A DNA stretch of 64,000 nt. Source: Bacillus inaquosorum KCTC 13429. Its GTDB lineage: Bacteria; Bacillota; Bacilli; Bacillales; Bacillaceae. This document shows positions 47,239 through 55,257 of the stretch, piece by piece. The DNA is taken from contig NZ_AMXN01000009.1 of the NCBI RefSeq assembly GCF_000332645.1, forward strand, positions 124,001 to 188,000. The letters run 5' to 3'. The notes beneath the pieces were generated by a model. That model was not told the origin of the DNA. It saw nothing but the letters and a program-made list of their open reading frames with translations, and did not search any database. Position 1 is the stretch's first letter, and each line of letters begins with the position of its first letter. The translations under genes were made by a program, and so were the position numbers.

Positions 47239-48483
47239 ATGTTTGATAAAATCGGAATACCAAAGCGGCTTGCCTGGGGGTTTTTAGGAGTTGTTTTGTT
47301 TATGATGGGAGACGGGCTTGAACAAGGCTGGCTCAGCCCTTTTCTGATCGAAAACGGGCTTACCGTTCAGCAATCCGCTTCAATTTTTAGCATTTACGGA
47401 ATTGCGCTTGCCATAGCTTCTTGGTTTTCGGGTGTATGTCTTGAAGCATTTGGCGCAAAACGGACGATGTTTATGGGGCTGTTGTTTTATGTGATCGGTA
47501 CAGCTGCCTTTATTGTGTTTGGATTTGAACAGCTGAACCTTCCTGTGATGTATGTGACTTACTTCGTAAAGGGTTTAGGCTACCCGCTTTTTGCTTATTC
47601 TTTCTTAACATGGGTCATCTACAGAACACCGCAAAACAAACTGAGCACTGCTGTCGGCTGGTTTTGGATTGCATATTGCCTGGGCATGTTTGTGTTCGGT
47701 GCTTGGTACTCAAGCTACGCGATCAAAGCGTTCGGTTATTTGAACACGCTTTGGAGCTCTATTTTCTGGGTATGTCTTGGTGCATTCTTCGCATTGTTTA
47801 TCAATAAAGACCGTTTTGAAAAGAAGAAAAGAAAAAGATCAGAAACAGCTGAGGAGCTTTTAAAAGGAGTTACCATTCTTTTTACGAATCCGCGGGTGCT
47901 TACAGGCGGAATCATCAGAATTATCAACAGCATTGGTACATATGGTTTCCCAGTCTTTTTGCCGATGCACATGGCTCAGCATGGAATTTCAACCAATGTG
48001 TGGCTGCAGATTTGGGGAACGATTTTTCTGGGGAATATTGTGTTCAACCTTATCTTTGGAATTGTCGGCGATAAGTTCGGCTGGAAAAATACCGTTATTT
48101 GGTTCGGCGGAGTCGGCTGCGGCATTTTCACCGTCCTATTATATTATGCACCTGTTTTCTCCGGCGGAAGTTTAGCGGTTGTCAGCGTGATCGGCTTTAT
48201 TTGGGGAGGTTTGCTGGCAGGCTATGTGCCGATTGGTGCAATTGTGCCGACGGTGGCCGGAAAAGACAAAGGAGCGGCCATGTCTGTATTGAATTTGGCT
48301 GCAGGTTTATCAGCGTTTGTCGGCCCTGCGCTCGCTTGGCTGTTCATCGGTTTCATCGGGGCGCAAGGTGTTGTCTGGATCTTTGCGATCCTTTATCTTG
48401 CGAGTGCGGTCATGACGAAATGCATTCATATACCTGAGGAAAAAGCAGTACAGGAGGAAACGTCTCCTCAATATGCATCTTAA
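47239..48483 (+). CDS. yoaB: MFS transporter YoaB
   Basis: About 414 residues, 12 membrane segments, starting MFDKIGIPKRLAWGFLGVVL; sugar-phosphate/polyol-permease-like MFS protein (RbtT/alpha-ketoglutarate permease type by annotation I remember). Segments such as YVTYFVKGLGYPLFAYSFLT and VPIGAIVPTVAGKDKGAAMS are typical. ATG 47239 follows GAGGAGGAGA. Last gene of yoaDCB; it presumably imports the compound that YoaC phosphorylates. Terminator at 48485-48518. Confidence 0.87.
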   Translation: MFDKIGIPKRLAWGFLGVVLFMMGDGLEQGWLSPFLIENGLTVQQSASIFSIYGIALAIASWFSGVCLEAFGAKRTMFMGLLFYVIGTAAFIVFGFEQLNLPVMYVTYFVKGLGYPLFAYSFLTWVIYRTPQNKLSTAVGWFWIAYCLGMFVFGAWYSSYAIKAFGYLNTLWSSIFWVCLGAFFALFINKDRFEKKKRKRSETAEELLKGVTILFTNPRVLTGGIIRIINSIGTYGFPVFLPMHMAQHGISTNVWLQIWGTIFLGNIVFNLIFGIVGDKFGWKNTVIWFGGVGCGIFTVLLYYAPVFSGGSLAVVSVIGFIWGGLLAGYVPIGAIVPTVAGKDKGAAMSVLNLAAGLSAFVGPALAWLFIGFIGAQGVVWIFAILYLASAVMTKCIHIPEEKAVQEETSPQYAS

Positions 48484-48484
48484 T

Positions 48485-48518
48485 CAGAAAGCGCCCTGTT
48501 TCAGGGGCGCTTTTTATC
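48485..48518 (+). terminator. Terminator of yoaDCB
   Basis: AGAAAGCGCCCTG pairs with CAGGGGCGCTTTTT, a strong GC stem with a T tail just after yoaB. Confidence 0.9.
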
Positions 48519-48637
48519 ATTTATTCAGTAATGTAAGGATTTCCATGCTTGCAACAGCATTTACCACTATGCATCTTTTTTACTTGTTTCAAAGTTTATT
48601 AACTTTGTAAGTTATATAAGTATAAGAGGTGAAAATC

Positions 48638-48700
48638 TTGAAGGAAGTGATCAAGAATCAAGATGTCATAGCTGGTGCAGGTCCTGAATCGGACATTTAA
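48638..48700 (+). CDS. Possible 20-residue peptide gene
   Basis: TTG 48638 reads LKEVIKNQDVIAGAGPESDI then TAA, preceded by AAGAGGTGAAAATC, a good ribosome site. Nothing similar is known to me. It is too short to be sure of; it may also be a fragment. Confidence 0.3.
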   Translation: MKEVIKNQDVIAGAGPESDI

Positions 48701-48742
48701 AGGGAAGGGGATGTACATGCAGATCGAAAGAATGCCGTCCGT

Positions 48743-49276
48743 TCATTCTCTTGATTTTAAAATAGAATACACATTTGTATCATAAGGGACTCCATTTTGA
48801 TACATGTACTGTCTTAAGACCCCTTCTTTTTGAAATCCCATTTTTACGAGCAGGCGATTTGATGCTTCATTTTCGGTAAATACAACTGCGCCAATACGCG
48901 TCAGTCCAAGGGCAGAAAATCCGTAGGATACAACCTTTGAAATGGCTTCTAATGCAAATCCGTTTCGCCAATGCGCCGGGACGATTTCATAACCGATCTC
49001 TGCACGCCTATGCTTTTGGGCCAAAGCATGAAAGCCAATTGTTCCGATCAATTCTTTAGTGTCTCTTCTTTCAATTCCCCACCGTATACCGCGCTTTTCT
49101 TGATAAAGGCCGGCAAACGTTTGAACCATTGAAGTTGCCTGTTCTATAGATTTCATGCTTTCAAGTCCGTAATAGCGTGTCACCTTATCGTTTGAAAAAC
49201 AAACAAAAATGGCTTCTGCATCTTGATCTGTGATTTGCCTAAGTGTAAGCCGATCCGTTTCTAATACAGGAAACAT
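48743..49276 (-). CDS. yoaA: GNAT N-acetyltransferase YoaA
   Basis: 177 residues of the RimJ/RimL family: MFPVLETDRLTLRQITDQDA at the start, IGYEIVPAHWRNGFALEAIS (acetyl-CoA loop) near residue 92 and NEASNRLLVKMGFQKEGVLR near 132, ending TNVYSILKSRE. It acetylates an unknown amine, possibly a ribosomal protein N-terminus. ATG 49276 has GGGAGTGG upstream. It is monocistronic or read with yoxB, which lies 57 bases upstream. Confidence 0.87.
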   Translation of the reverse strand: MFPVLETDRLTLRQITDQDAEAIFVCFSNDKVTRYYGLESMKSIEQATSMVQTFAGLYQEKRGIRWGIERRDTKELIGTIGFHALAQKHRRAEIGYEIVPAHWRNGFALEAISKVVSYGFSALGLTRIGAVVFTENEASNRLLVKMGFQKEGVLRQYMYQNGVPYDTNVYSILKSRE

Positions 49277-49333
49277 TCAACCACTCCCCAAGTTTGTGTT
49301 TTCGTTTATGATATCCCTTTTATTTCCTCTTTT

Positions 49334-50092
49334 CTATAGTGAAATCAAACCTGAGGCAGCAAAGGAACAAATTTGTCTTTCTAGTTGCTCTTTGTTTTTG
49401 TTGAATTGTTTCAAACGATGGCCGTTTGCGCCTGATGGGTGGGGAAAGCCGCGAAGGTAAAATAAATTCCGGATGCAGTGCTGGCTGATCAGTGTATCAC
49501 ATACTGTTTCGGCTGCTTTTCCCAGCGGTATGAGAAGAGCCGGTTCTGTCAATTTATTGAGCTCCGCAGGGAAGTGCTCAAAAGCATAGGTGCTTAGGAT
49601 AGGAGAGCGAGAAATAGCCGGCCTGTAGCCGGTATAGTTTTTTAGCTGAAAGAAGACAGGATATTTGATAACAGAAGTGGTATGAAGCATATGCCGCAAG
49701 TCTCCAAAAAGCTGTGAGGCGCTTTGAATGCCTAAAGCCTGCGGCAGCCCGCATAAATCCAGCATGTTGATCAGGTTATGCCTCATCGAACCGGAGAGAC
49801 CTGCTGCTTTTTTCGTGTCTACCGCCATTTGCTCAAGAGACCGGCCGCGCCGCAGACTTTCTGCGGCTGTTTCGTATGCTGTTTTCATCTGAAAAAACCC
49901 CGGCGTGATTCCCGCAATCACAATTGTGGCAGCACGATTGATATATTCATTATGAGGTGAATAATAGATGCCAAGTTCGTTTTCTTGATGGAGACGAAAT
50001 GGAGAAATGAGTAAATCGGACTTTGTAGGAGATGAAGGAAGAGAATGTAGCTTCTCTGCGAACTCCTTTAAGCAGCGGCGGTTTACAATCAT
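49334..50092 (-). CDS. yoxB: Uracil-DNA-glycosylase-like superfamily protein YoxB
   Basis: 252 residues. The uracil-DNA glycosylase-like fold is suggested by IVIAGITPGFFQMKTAYETA (first active-site loop, G-x-x-P-G) near residue 75 and GFPHPSGANGHRL (HPS leucine-loop motif) near 215. It is an atypical member; whether it removes uracil or binds another nucleic-acid lesion is unknown. ATG 50092 with AAGGAGG upstream. The order yoxC-yoxB-yoaA on the minus strand is as in B. subtilis. Confidence 0.75.
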   Translation of the reverse strand: MIVNRRCLKEFAEKLHSLPSSPTKSDLLISPFRLHQENELGIYYSPHNEYINRAATIVIAGITPGFFQMKTAYETAAESLRRGRSLEQMAVDTKKAAGLSGSMRHNLINMLDLCGLPQALGIQSASQLFGDLRHMLHTTSVIKYPVFFQLKNYTGYRPAISRSPILSTYAFEHFPAELNKLTEPALLIPLGKAAETVCDTLISQHCIRNLFYLRGFPHPSGANGHRLKQFNKNKEQLERQICSFAASGLISL

Positions 50093-50160
50093 GCATAGTC
50101 CTCCTTAAAAATGATACCCCATTGCCCATTCTGATCGTAACAACGGGATATCATTCATCT

Positions 50161-50466
50161 TTATCTGCTATTTAAATGTCCTGCCTTCCACACCTCTTTG
50201 ACTGCTTGAGGAACTTCTTTCACTTCAGCTGTTGTTTGTTGAAATACGTTTTTTTTCATTTGGACATCCTGCTGAATCTTCTTTTGTTTTTGCGTCAGCA
50301 GCTCCGCCTCCGTCTTTAATCCTTCGACTTGTTTTTGCATTGCCTGCGTAACAGAGGTGAGCTCTTTTAGTGCGGGATCTATTTTTTTCTTGTTTTGAAT
50401 CACATTAACCCCTAAGAAAATGATAGAAATAGCCAATACGGCGATGCTGATATAAACAATAACCAT
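50161..50466 (-). CDS. yoxC: DUF948 membrane protein YoxC
   Basis: 101 residues. One N-terminal membrane segment (MVIVYISIAVLAISIIFLGV) is followed by a coiled-coil (LKELTSVTQAMQKQVEGLKT ... EAELLTQKQKKIQQD). This is the DUF948 layout, shared with general-stress proteins such as YtxG neighbours. Role unknown, possibly envelope-related. ATG 50466 with AAAAGGAG upstream. It is divergent from yoxD and followed by yoxB. Confidence 0.8.
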   Translation of the reverse strand: MVIVYISIAVLAISIIFLGVNVIQNKKKIDPALKELTSVTQAMQKQVEGLKTEAELLTQKQKKIQQDVQMKKNVFQQTTAEVKEVPQAVKEVWKAGHLNSR

Positions 50467-50616
50467 ATGTTCACTCCTTTTCTTATGTCATTACCCTGTT
50501 TCCGCTTTTTTAATCAAAAGAAATGATATTTGCACAGGTCGTTTGATTTGCGTATTGGATTTGTTGTACTTATAATGTGATATCGTACATATGTAAACAA
50601 AGAAAGGGTGCTTCAA

Positions 50617-51333
50617 TTGCAAAGTTTACAAAATAAAACTGCTCTTATCACAGGCGGAGGCAGAGGGATAGGCCGCGCAACAGCTCTTGCGCTTGCGAAA
50701 GAAGGCGTGAATATCGGGTTAATCGGCCGGACTGCCGCAAATGTTGAAAAAGTGGCTGAAGAAGTTAAAGCACTTGGTGTAAAAGCTGCATTTGCTGCTG
50801 CAGATGTAAAAGATGCCGACCAGGTTAATCAAGCTGTAGCTCAAGTGAAAGAACAGCTCGGTGATATCGATATCCTCATTAATAACGCTGGAATCAGCAA
50901 ATTTGGCGGTTTCTTAGATCTGTCAGCTGATGAGTGGGAAGATATTATTCAAGTCAACCTAATGGGTGTGTATCATGTCACTCGCGCGGTGCTTCCGGAA
51001 ATGATCGAACGCAAAGCCGGAGACATCATTAATATTTCTTCTACAGCGGGCCAAAGAGGAGCAGCTGTGACAAGTGCTTACAGCGCTTCTAAATTTGCGG
51101 TTCTCGGGTTAACTGAGTCTCTTATGCAAGAAGTGAGAAAGCATAATATTAGAGTCAGTGCGTTAACGCCAAGCACTGTCGCTAGTGATATGTCTATCGA
51201 ATTGAACTTAACAGACGGTAATCCTGAAAAGGTTATGCAGCCAGAAGATCTTGCTGAATACATGGTGGCACAATTGAAATTAGATCCACGAATTTTCATC
51301 AAAACAGCGGGATTATGGTCAACAAATCCCTAA
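50617..51333 (+). CDS. yoxD: SDR oxidoreductase YoxD (FabG-like)
   Basis: 238 residues of the classical SDR family: [16 protein letters not shown] near residue 10, NNAGISKFG near 87, catalytic Ser in [10 protein letters not shown] and [11 protein letters not shown] (Tyr, Lys near residue 155), [10 protein letters not shown]. Probably an NADP-dependent 3-oxoacyl reductase-like enzyme of unknown substrate. TTG 50617 lies eight bases after GAAAGGG; the GTG at 50608 overlaps the site. A terminator separates it from the Ter sites and rtp. Confidence 0.87.
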   Translation: MQSLQNKTALITGGGRGIGRATALALAKEGVNIGLIGRTAANVEKVAEEVKALGVKAAFAAADVKDADQVNQAVAQVKEQLGDIDILINNAGISKFGGFLDLSADEWEDIIQVNLMGVYHVTRAVLPEMIERKAGDIINISSTAGQRGAAVTSAYSASKFAVLGLTESLMQEVRKHNIRVSALTPSTVASDMSIELNLTDGNPEKVMQPEDLAEYMVAQLKLDPRIFIKTAGLWSTNP

Positions 51334-51341
51334 AAAATGAG

Positions 51342-51369
51342 AAGCCTGTCTTGCGACAGGCTTTTTTAT
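51342..51369 (+). terminator. Terminator of yoxD
   Basis: AAGCCTGTC/GACAGGCTT stem with a 5-base loop and T tail. Confidence 0.9.
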
Positions 51370-51453
51370 TTGAATGTAATCCGCACTGGTAAGAAGACGT
51401 GAAAACCAGCAATCGTTTTTAATTGAAGATAATAGTGAAAATCAGCTATAATA

Positions 51454-51482
51454 GAACTAAATAAACTATGTACTAAATGTTC
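51454..51482 (+). other. Replication terminator site TerI-type
   Basis: All 29 positions fit the B. subtilis Ter consensus; the core reads CTATGTACTAAATGTTC. The core (B) half is on the right, so it should stop forks travelling leftwards in window coordinates. It is the partner of the opposed site 100 bases to the right. Confidence 0.95.
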
Positions 51483-51581
51483 ATTTGTTATTTTATATTC
51501 CGCTCCACATATAAACAGCTAACATTAGATTTTTGGATTATCAGTCTTTAATATAAAGAAGGAAACCAATAGATTTAAATT

Positions 51582-51610
51582 GAATATTTAGTACATAGTG
51601 TTCTCAGTTG
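51582..51610 (-). other. Replication terminator site TerII-type, overlapping the rtp promoter region
   Basis: On the minus strand the core reads CTATGTACTAAATATTC, with a weaker A half. The core half is on the left, so it should stop forks travelling rightwards. RTP binding here is known in B. subtilis to autoregulate rtp; the site ends 21 bases before the start codon. Confidence 0.93.
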
Positions 51611-51631
51611 ACAGAAGAAGGAGTGCATATG

Positions 51632-52000
51632 ATGAAAGAAGAAAAAAGAAGTTCAACTGGTTTTTTAGTTAAACAGCGTGCATTTTTGAAACTTTATATG
51701 ATAACGATGACAGAGCAAGAGAGACTCTACGGATTGAAGCTGCTTGAAGTGCTTAGGTCTGAATTTAAAGAGATTGGTTTTAAACCAAATCATACAGAAG
51801 TATACCGATCTTTGCATGAGCTTCTTGATGACGGGATATTAAAGCAAATCAAAGTAAAAAAAGAAGGGGCTAAGCTCCAGGAAGTCGTCCTCTATCAATT
51901 TAAAGATTACGAGGCTGCCAAACTATATAAAAAACAGCTGAAAGTTGAGCTGGACCGCTGTAAAAAACTGATTGAAAAAGCGCTCTCAGATAACTTTTAA
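51632..52000 (+). CDS. rtp: Replication terminator protein RTP
   Basis: 122 residues, MKEEKRSSTGFLVKQRAFLK ... CKKLIEKALSDNF, the winged-helix dimer that binds Ter sites and arrests the replicative helicase in one direction. The winged helix spans roughly residues 25-90 (FKPNHTEVYRSLHELLDDGI) and the long C-terminal helix forms the antiparallel dimer coil (YEAAKLYKKQLKVELDRCKK). ATG 51632 gives the exact known length; AGAAGGAG lies upstream. Next to the two opposed Ter sites, as in B. subtilis. Confidence 0.97.
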   Translation: MKEEKRSSTGFLVKQRAFLKLYMITMTEQERLYGLKLLEVLRSEFKEIGFKPNHTEVYRSLHELLDDGILKQIKVKKEGAKLQEVVLYQFKDYEAAKLYKKQLKVELDRCKKLIEKALSDNF

Positions 52001-52009
52001 ATATAAACA

Positions 52010-52041
52010 AACACCCGGCACAGCAGTATGCATCGGGTGTT
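52010..52041 (+). terminator. Terminator of rtp
   Basis: AAACACCCG/CGGGTGTTT stem with T run shortly after the rtp stop. Confidence 0.85.
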
Positions 52042-52148
52042 TTCTGCTTTTCATTATACATATTTGTCGAAAAGAAACAATACAAATCAATGATGACCTT
52101 CAAACTTGACATCATTTCCTCACGTGGTAACATTTTAAACGTGTGAAA

Positions 52149-53042
52149 ATGCGAACAAAAAAGCGAACAAAGGAGATGTTACCGATCTTTGATCAAAAGA
52201 AAGTAGCCTTTATAGGAGCAGGATCTATGGCGGAAGGAATGATATCAGGTATCGTTCGTGCCAACAAAATCCCGAAACAAAACATCTGCGTTACAAACCG
52301 CAGCAATACAGAGCGATTAGCTGAACTTGAACTTCAATATGGAATTACTGGCGCTACGCCCAATGAACTTTGTATTGAAGACATGGATGTACTCATTTTG
52401 GCAATGAAGCCAAAAGACGCTGAAAGCGCTCTGTCATCACTAAAATCACGTATTCAACCCCATCAATTAATATTGTCGGTCCTTGCCGGCATAACCACCT
52501 CTTATATTGAACAATCATTGCTTAATGAACAGCCGGTTGTCAGAGTGATGCCCAACACATCCAGTATGATTGGCGCTTCTGCAACGGCCATTGCGCTTGG
52601 CAAGTATGTGTCAAAAGACCTGAAAAAGCTGGCCGAAGCATTGCTCGGATGCATGGGTGAAGTCTATACAATTCAAGAAAATCAAATGGACATTTTCACC
52701 GGAATTGCCGGCAGCGGCCCCGCGTATTTTTATTATTTAATGGAATTCATTGAGAAGACAGGCGAGGAAGCAGGACTCGATAAACAGTTATCTCGAAGCA
52801 TCGGAGCACAGACGCTTTTGGGTGCCGCAAAAATGCTCATGGAAACAGGCGAACAGCCTGAGGTCTTAAGGGACAATATCACGTCACCGAACGGAACGAC
52901 CGCTGCCGGGCTGCAAGCCTTGAAAAAGAGCGGCGGCGGAGAAGCCATTTCTCAAGCGATCAAGCATGCGGCTATGCGTTCAAAGGAAATCAGCGACGAT
53001 ATCGAAAAAACAGCTGCCCCGCTATCAGGAGTGATAAAGTGA
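52149..53042 (+). CDS. proH: Pyrroline-5-carboxylate reductase ProH
   Basis: 297 residues. It catalyses the last step of osmostress proline synthesis, P5C to proline with NADPH. N-terminal Rossmann motif VAFIGAGSMAEGMISG, then VLILAMKPKDAESAL, MPNTSSMIGASATAIA, and the conserved GIAGSGPAYFYYLMEF and DNITSPNGTTAAGL of the C-terminal dimer domain. Start: ATG 52149 gives the length I remember; AAAGGAG lies within the frame just before ATG 52176 (spacing zero), so the start is not certain. GTGA overlap with proJ. Confidence 0.92.
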   Translation: MRTKKRTKEMLPIFDQKKVAFIGAGSMAEGMISGIVRANKIPKQNICVTNRSNTERLAELELQYGITGATPNELCIEDMDVLILAMKPKDAESALSSLKSRIQPHQLILSVLAGITTSYIEQSLLNEQPVVRVMPNTSSMIGASATAIALGKYVSKDLKKLAEALLGCMGEVYTIQENQMDIFTGIAGSGPAYFYYLMEFIEKTGEEAGLDKQLSRSIGAQTLLGAAKMLMETGEQPEVLRDNITSPNGTTAAGLQALKKSGGGEAISQAIKHAAMRSKEISDDIEKTAAPLSGVIK

Positions 53043-54154
53043 CGTCCGATACTAACATGAAAAGAGTCGTTGTGAAAATTGGGAGCAGTTCATTAACAAG
53101 CCTTCATGGAGAAATCAGCATTCGAAAATTAGAAGCGTTGGTCGACCAGATCGCCAAACTTAAAGACGCCGGCTATGAAGTGATTTTGGTCTCTTCAGGC
53201 GCAGTGGCGGCAGGATATCGGAAGCTCGGATTTATCCAAAGACCCGAGAAGCTTCCAGAAAAACAGGCATCAGCTTCAATCGGCCAGGGCCTGCTGATGG
53301 AGGCTTATTCAAAGCTGTTTTTGGCGCATGGCTATGTTGCGTCCCAAATTTTAATTACGAGAAACGATTTTTCTGATGAATATCGATATAACAATGTCCG
53401 GAATACAATGAATGTACTGCTCGAACGCGGCATCATCCCAATTATAAACGAAAACGACACAGTTACCGTCAATCGGCTCAAGTTTGGCGACAATGATACA
53501 CTAGCGGCAAAAGTCGCCGGATTAATTGATGCGGATATGCTTGTGATTTTATCAGATATTGATGGCTTATATGACGGCAATCCGCGCACAAATCCAGAAG
53601 CAAAAAGGATGCAGCGGGTGAGTGAGATAACGCCTGACATCGAAGCGTGCGCAGGTGATACTGGCAGCGGCGTCGGTACCGGCGGCATGCGCTCTAAGCT
53701 TGATGCGTTTAAAATCGTAATGGCTTCTGGCATTAAAGGATTTCTTGGTCAGGCAGATGCAAAAGATATTCTATATAAAGCTGTTCATCAAGAGGCAGAA
53801 GGCACCTATTTTGAAGCAGAGGGAACGCTTCCGTTAAACCATAAAGAGCAGTGGATCGCTTTTAATTCGGGCCCAGAAGGTGAAATGATTTTATCAGATG
53901 ATTATTCACGAAAAATAACAAACGGGCAATCGAGTTTATATCTGGACGGTGTACAGGAGATTAAAGGGAAATTCAAAAGCGGATCAGTTGTTCGGCTGAT
54001 GGATTCTCAAGGGGCAGAAATCGGGCTCGGAATCGTCAATTATTCTTCTGTACAGCTTCAAGAACTCGATAAGAAAAAAGAGCTGATGAACAAAGCAGTA
54101 ATTGATCAGGAAGCATTTGTGTGCCATGTGGATTTATCTTTGCCTGTATATTAA
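53039..54154 (+). CDS. proJ: Glutamate 5-kinase ProJ
   Basis: 371 residues, first step of osmostress proline synthesis. The amino-acid kinase domain starts RVVVKIGSSSLTSLHGEISI, with SSGAVAAGYRKLGF, INENDTVTVNRLKFGDNDTL and SDIDGLYDGNPRTNPEAKR, GTGGMRSKLDAFKI; the C-terminal PUA domain begins near residue 280. GTG 53039 overlaps the proH stop codon, so the pair is translationally coupled. In B. subtilis proHJ is induced by high osmolarity, unlike the anabolic proBA/proI. Confidence 0.94.
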   Translation: MTSDTNMKRVVVKIGSSSLTSLHGEISIRKLEALVDQIAKLKDAGYEVILVSSGAVAAGYRKLGFIQRPEKLPEKQASASIGQGLLMEAYSKLFLAHGYVASQILITRNDFSDEYRYNNVRNTMNVLLERGIIPIINENDTVTVNRLKFGDNDTLAAKVAGLIDADMLVILSDIDGLYDGNPRTNPEAKRMQRVSEITPDIEACAGDTGSGVGTGGMRSKLDAFKIVMASGIKGFLGQADAKDILYKAVHQEAEGTYFEAEGTLPLNHKEQWIAFNSGPEGEMILSDDYSRKITNGQSSLYLDGVQEIKGKFKSGSVVRLMDSQGAEIGLGIVNYSSVQLQELDKKKELMNKAVIDQEAFVCHVDLSLPVY

Positions 54155-54165
54155 TCTGACAAGAG

Positions 54166-54208
54166 CAAAAAACCCGAAGCTTCTTTATAGAAGCTCGGGT
54201 TCGTTTTT
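54166..54208 (+). terminator. Terminator between proJ and gltC (two-way)
   Basis: AAAACCCGAAGCTTC pairs with GAAGCTCGGGTT and ends in T; gltC converges on it from the other side. Confidence 0.85.
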
Positions 54209-55111
54209 TTATTGATACTGCTCCAGCTTAGAGAAGAATTGAATGACAAACTCATAAAAGTCATTCGCAGACGGCGCAAGCTCTCTGTTTTTCGGTTTAA
54301 TAATTCCGACAGTCCGTTTCACTTGAGGGAACTCAATTGGAATTTTCACAGTAAAACGAGGGGTTGTTTCAGCAAACGTGCTTTCAGGCAGAAGGGTAAC
54401 GCCCATTCCCGCGGACACCAAGCCCTTAATGGCATCCAAATCCTCACCCTCTGTAGAAACGAGAGGGGCAAAACCGGCTTGTTTGCAAGCATCAATTGCC
54501 ATTTTTCTAAGCACAAATCCTTCCGGAAACAAAACAAATTGGTCATTGCGTAAATCGATTAAATGAACCGTTTTTTGTTTGGCAAGCGGATGATTTAATG
54601 GAACAAGCGCGTAAATTTTCTCTGTGAATAAAATTTTTCCTGTTATGTTCGGAAAGTTCGTCGGCACCGGCCCTAATAAGGCCAAATCAATATCGCGGGT
54701 TCTGACAGCTTCAATCAGAAACTTATAGGAGCCTTGTCGCAGCAAAAATTCTACGTGCGGATATTCTTCTTTAAATGCTGAAATCACAGTCGGCAAAAGC
54801 TGGCTGGCGAGGCTTGTAGGAAAGCCGATCTTTACCGTCCCGCGATGCGGGTCGAGATACTCATCAATTTGTTCTTTCGCATAATCGATGGCTTTCATTG
54901 CCGTTTTCACATGAATCAAAAATTCTTTTCCGATCGGCGTGAGTTTGATATTTCTCCCTTCACGCTCAAATAAAGTCACATTTAATTCTTCTTCAAGATT
55001 TGCAATTTGTCTGCTGATTGCTGATTGGGCCACATGCAAATGATCAGCAGCTTCTGAAACGTGTTCACGTTCAGCCACCTCCATAAAATAGCGCAGTTGG
55101 CGCAGCTCCAT
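54209..55111 (-). CDS. gltC: LysR-type activator of glutamate synthase, GltC
   Basis: 300 residues: helix-turn-helix MELRQLRYFMEVAEREHVSE, then AADHLHVAQSAISRQIANLE; effector domain from about residue 90 (VKIGFPTSLASQLLPTVISA). GltC activates gltAB when 2-oxoglutarate is available, is inhibited by glutamate and represses itself. Divergent from gltA over a 146-base control region with the GltC box. Terminator shared with proJ. Confidence 0.95.
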   Translation of the reverse strand: MELRQLRYFMEVAEREHVSEAADHLHVAQSAISRQIANLEEELNVTLFEREGRNIKLTPIGKEFLIHVKTAMKAIDYAKEQIDEYLDPHRGTVKIGFPTSLASQLLPTVISAFKEEYPHVEFLLRQGSYKFLIEAVRTRDIDLALLGPVPTNFPNITGKILFTEKIYALVPLNHPLAKQKTVHLIDLRNDQFVLFPEGFVLRKMAIDACKQAGFAPLVSTEGEDLDAIKGLVSAGMGVTLLPESTFAETTPRFTVKIPIEFPQVKRTVGIIKPKNRELAPSANDFYEFVIQFFSKLEQYQ

Positions 55112-55130
55112 GTTTGTCTCACATCCATCT

Positions 55131-55145
55131 ATCTCATTTTGAGAT
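55131..55145. promoter_or_regulatory. GltC-binding Box I
   Basis: ATCTCATTTTGAGAT is the exact dyad known as Box I, the LysR-type T-N11-A element bound by GltC between gltC and gltA. A similar half site (TTTTGATCTAAA, Box II region) starts at 55148. Confidence 0.9.
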
Positions 55146-55257
55146 TCTTTTGATCTAAATTATATATTGTTTATATCGTTTTGAAAACCTACAATGATTA
55201 TAGAGTTGTAAGATTTTATGACCGGTATTATCGGAAATTGATCGGGGGAGAGGAATT

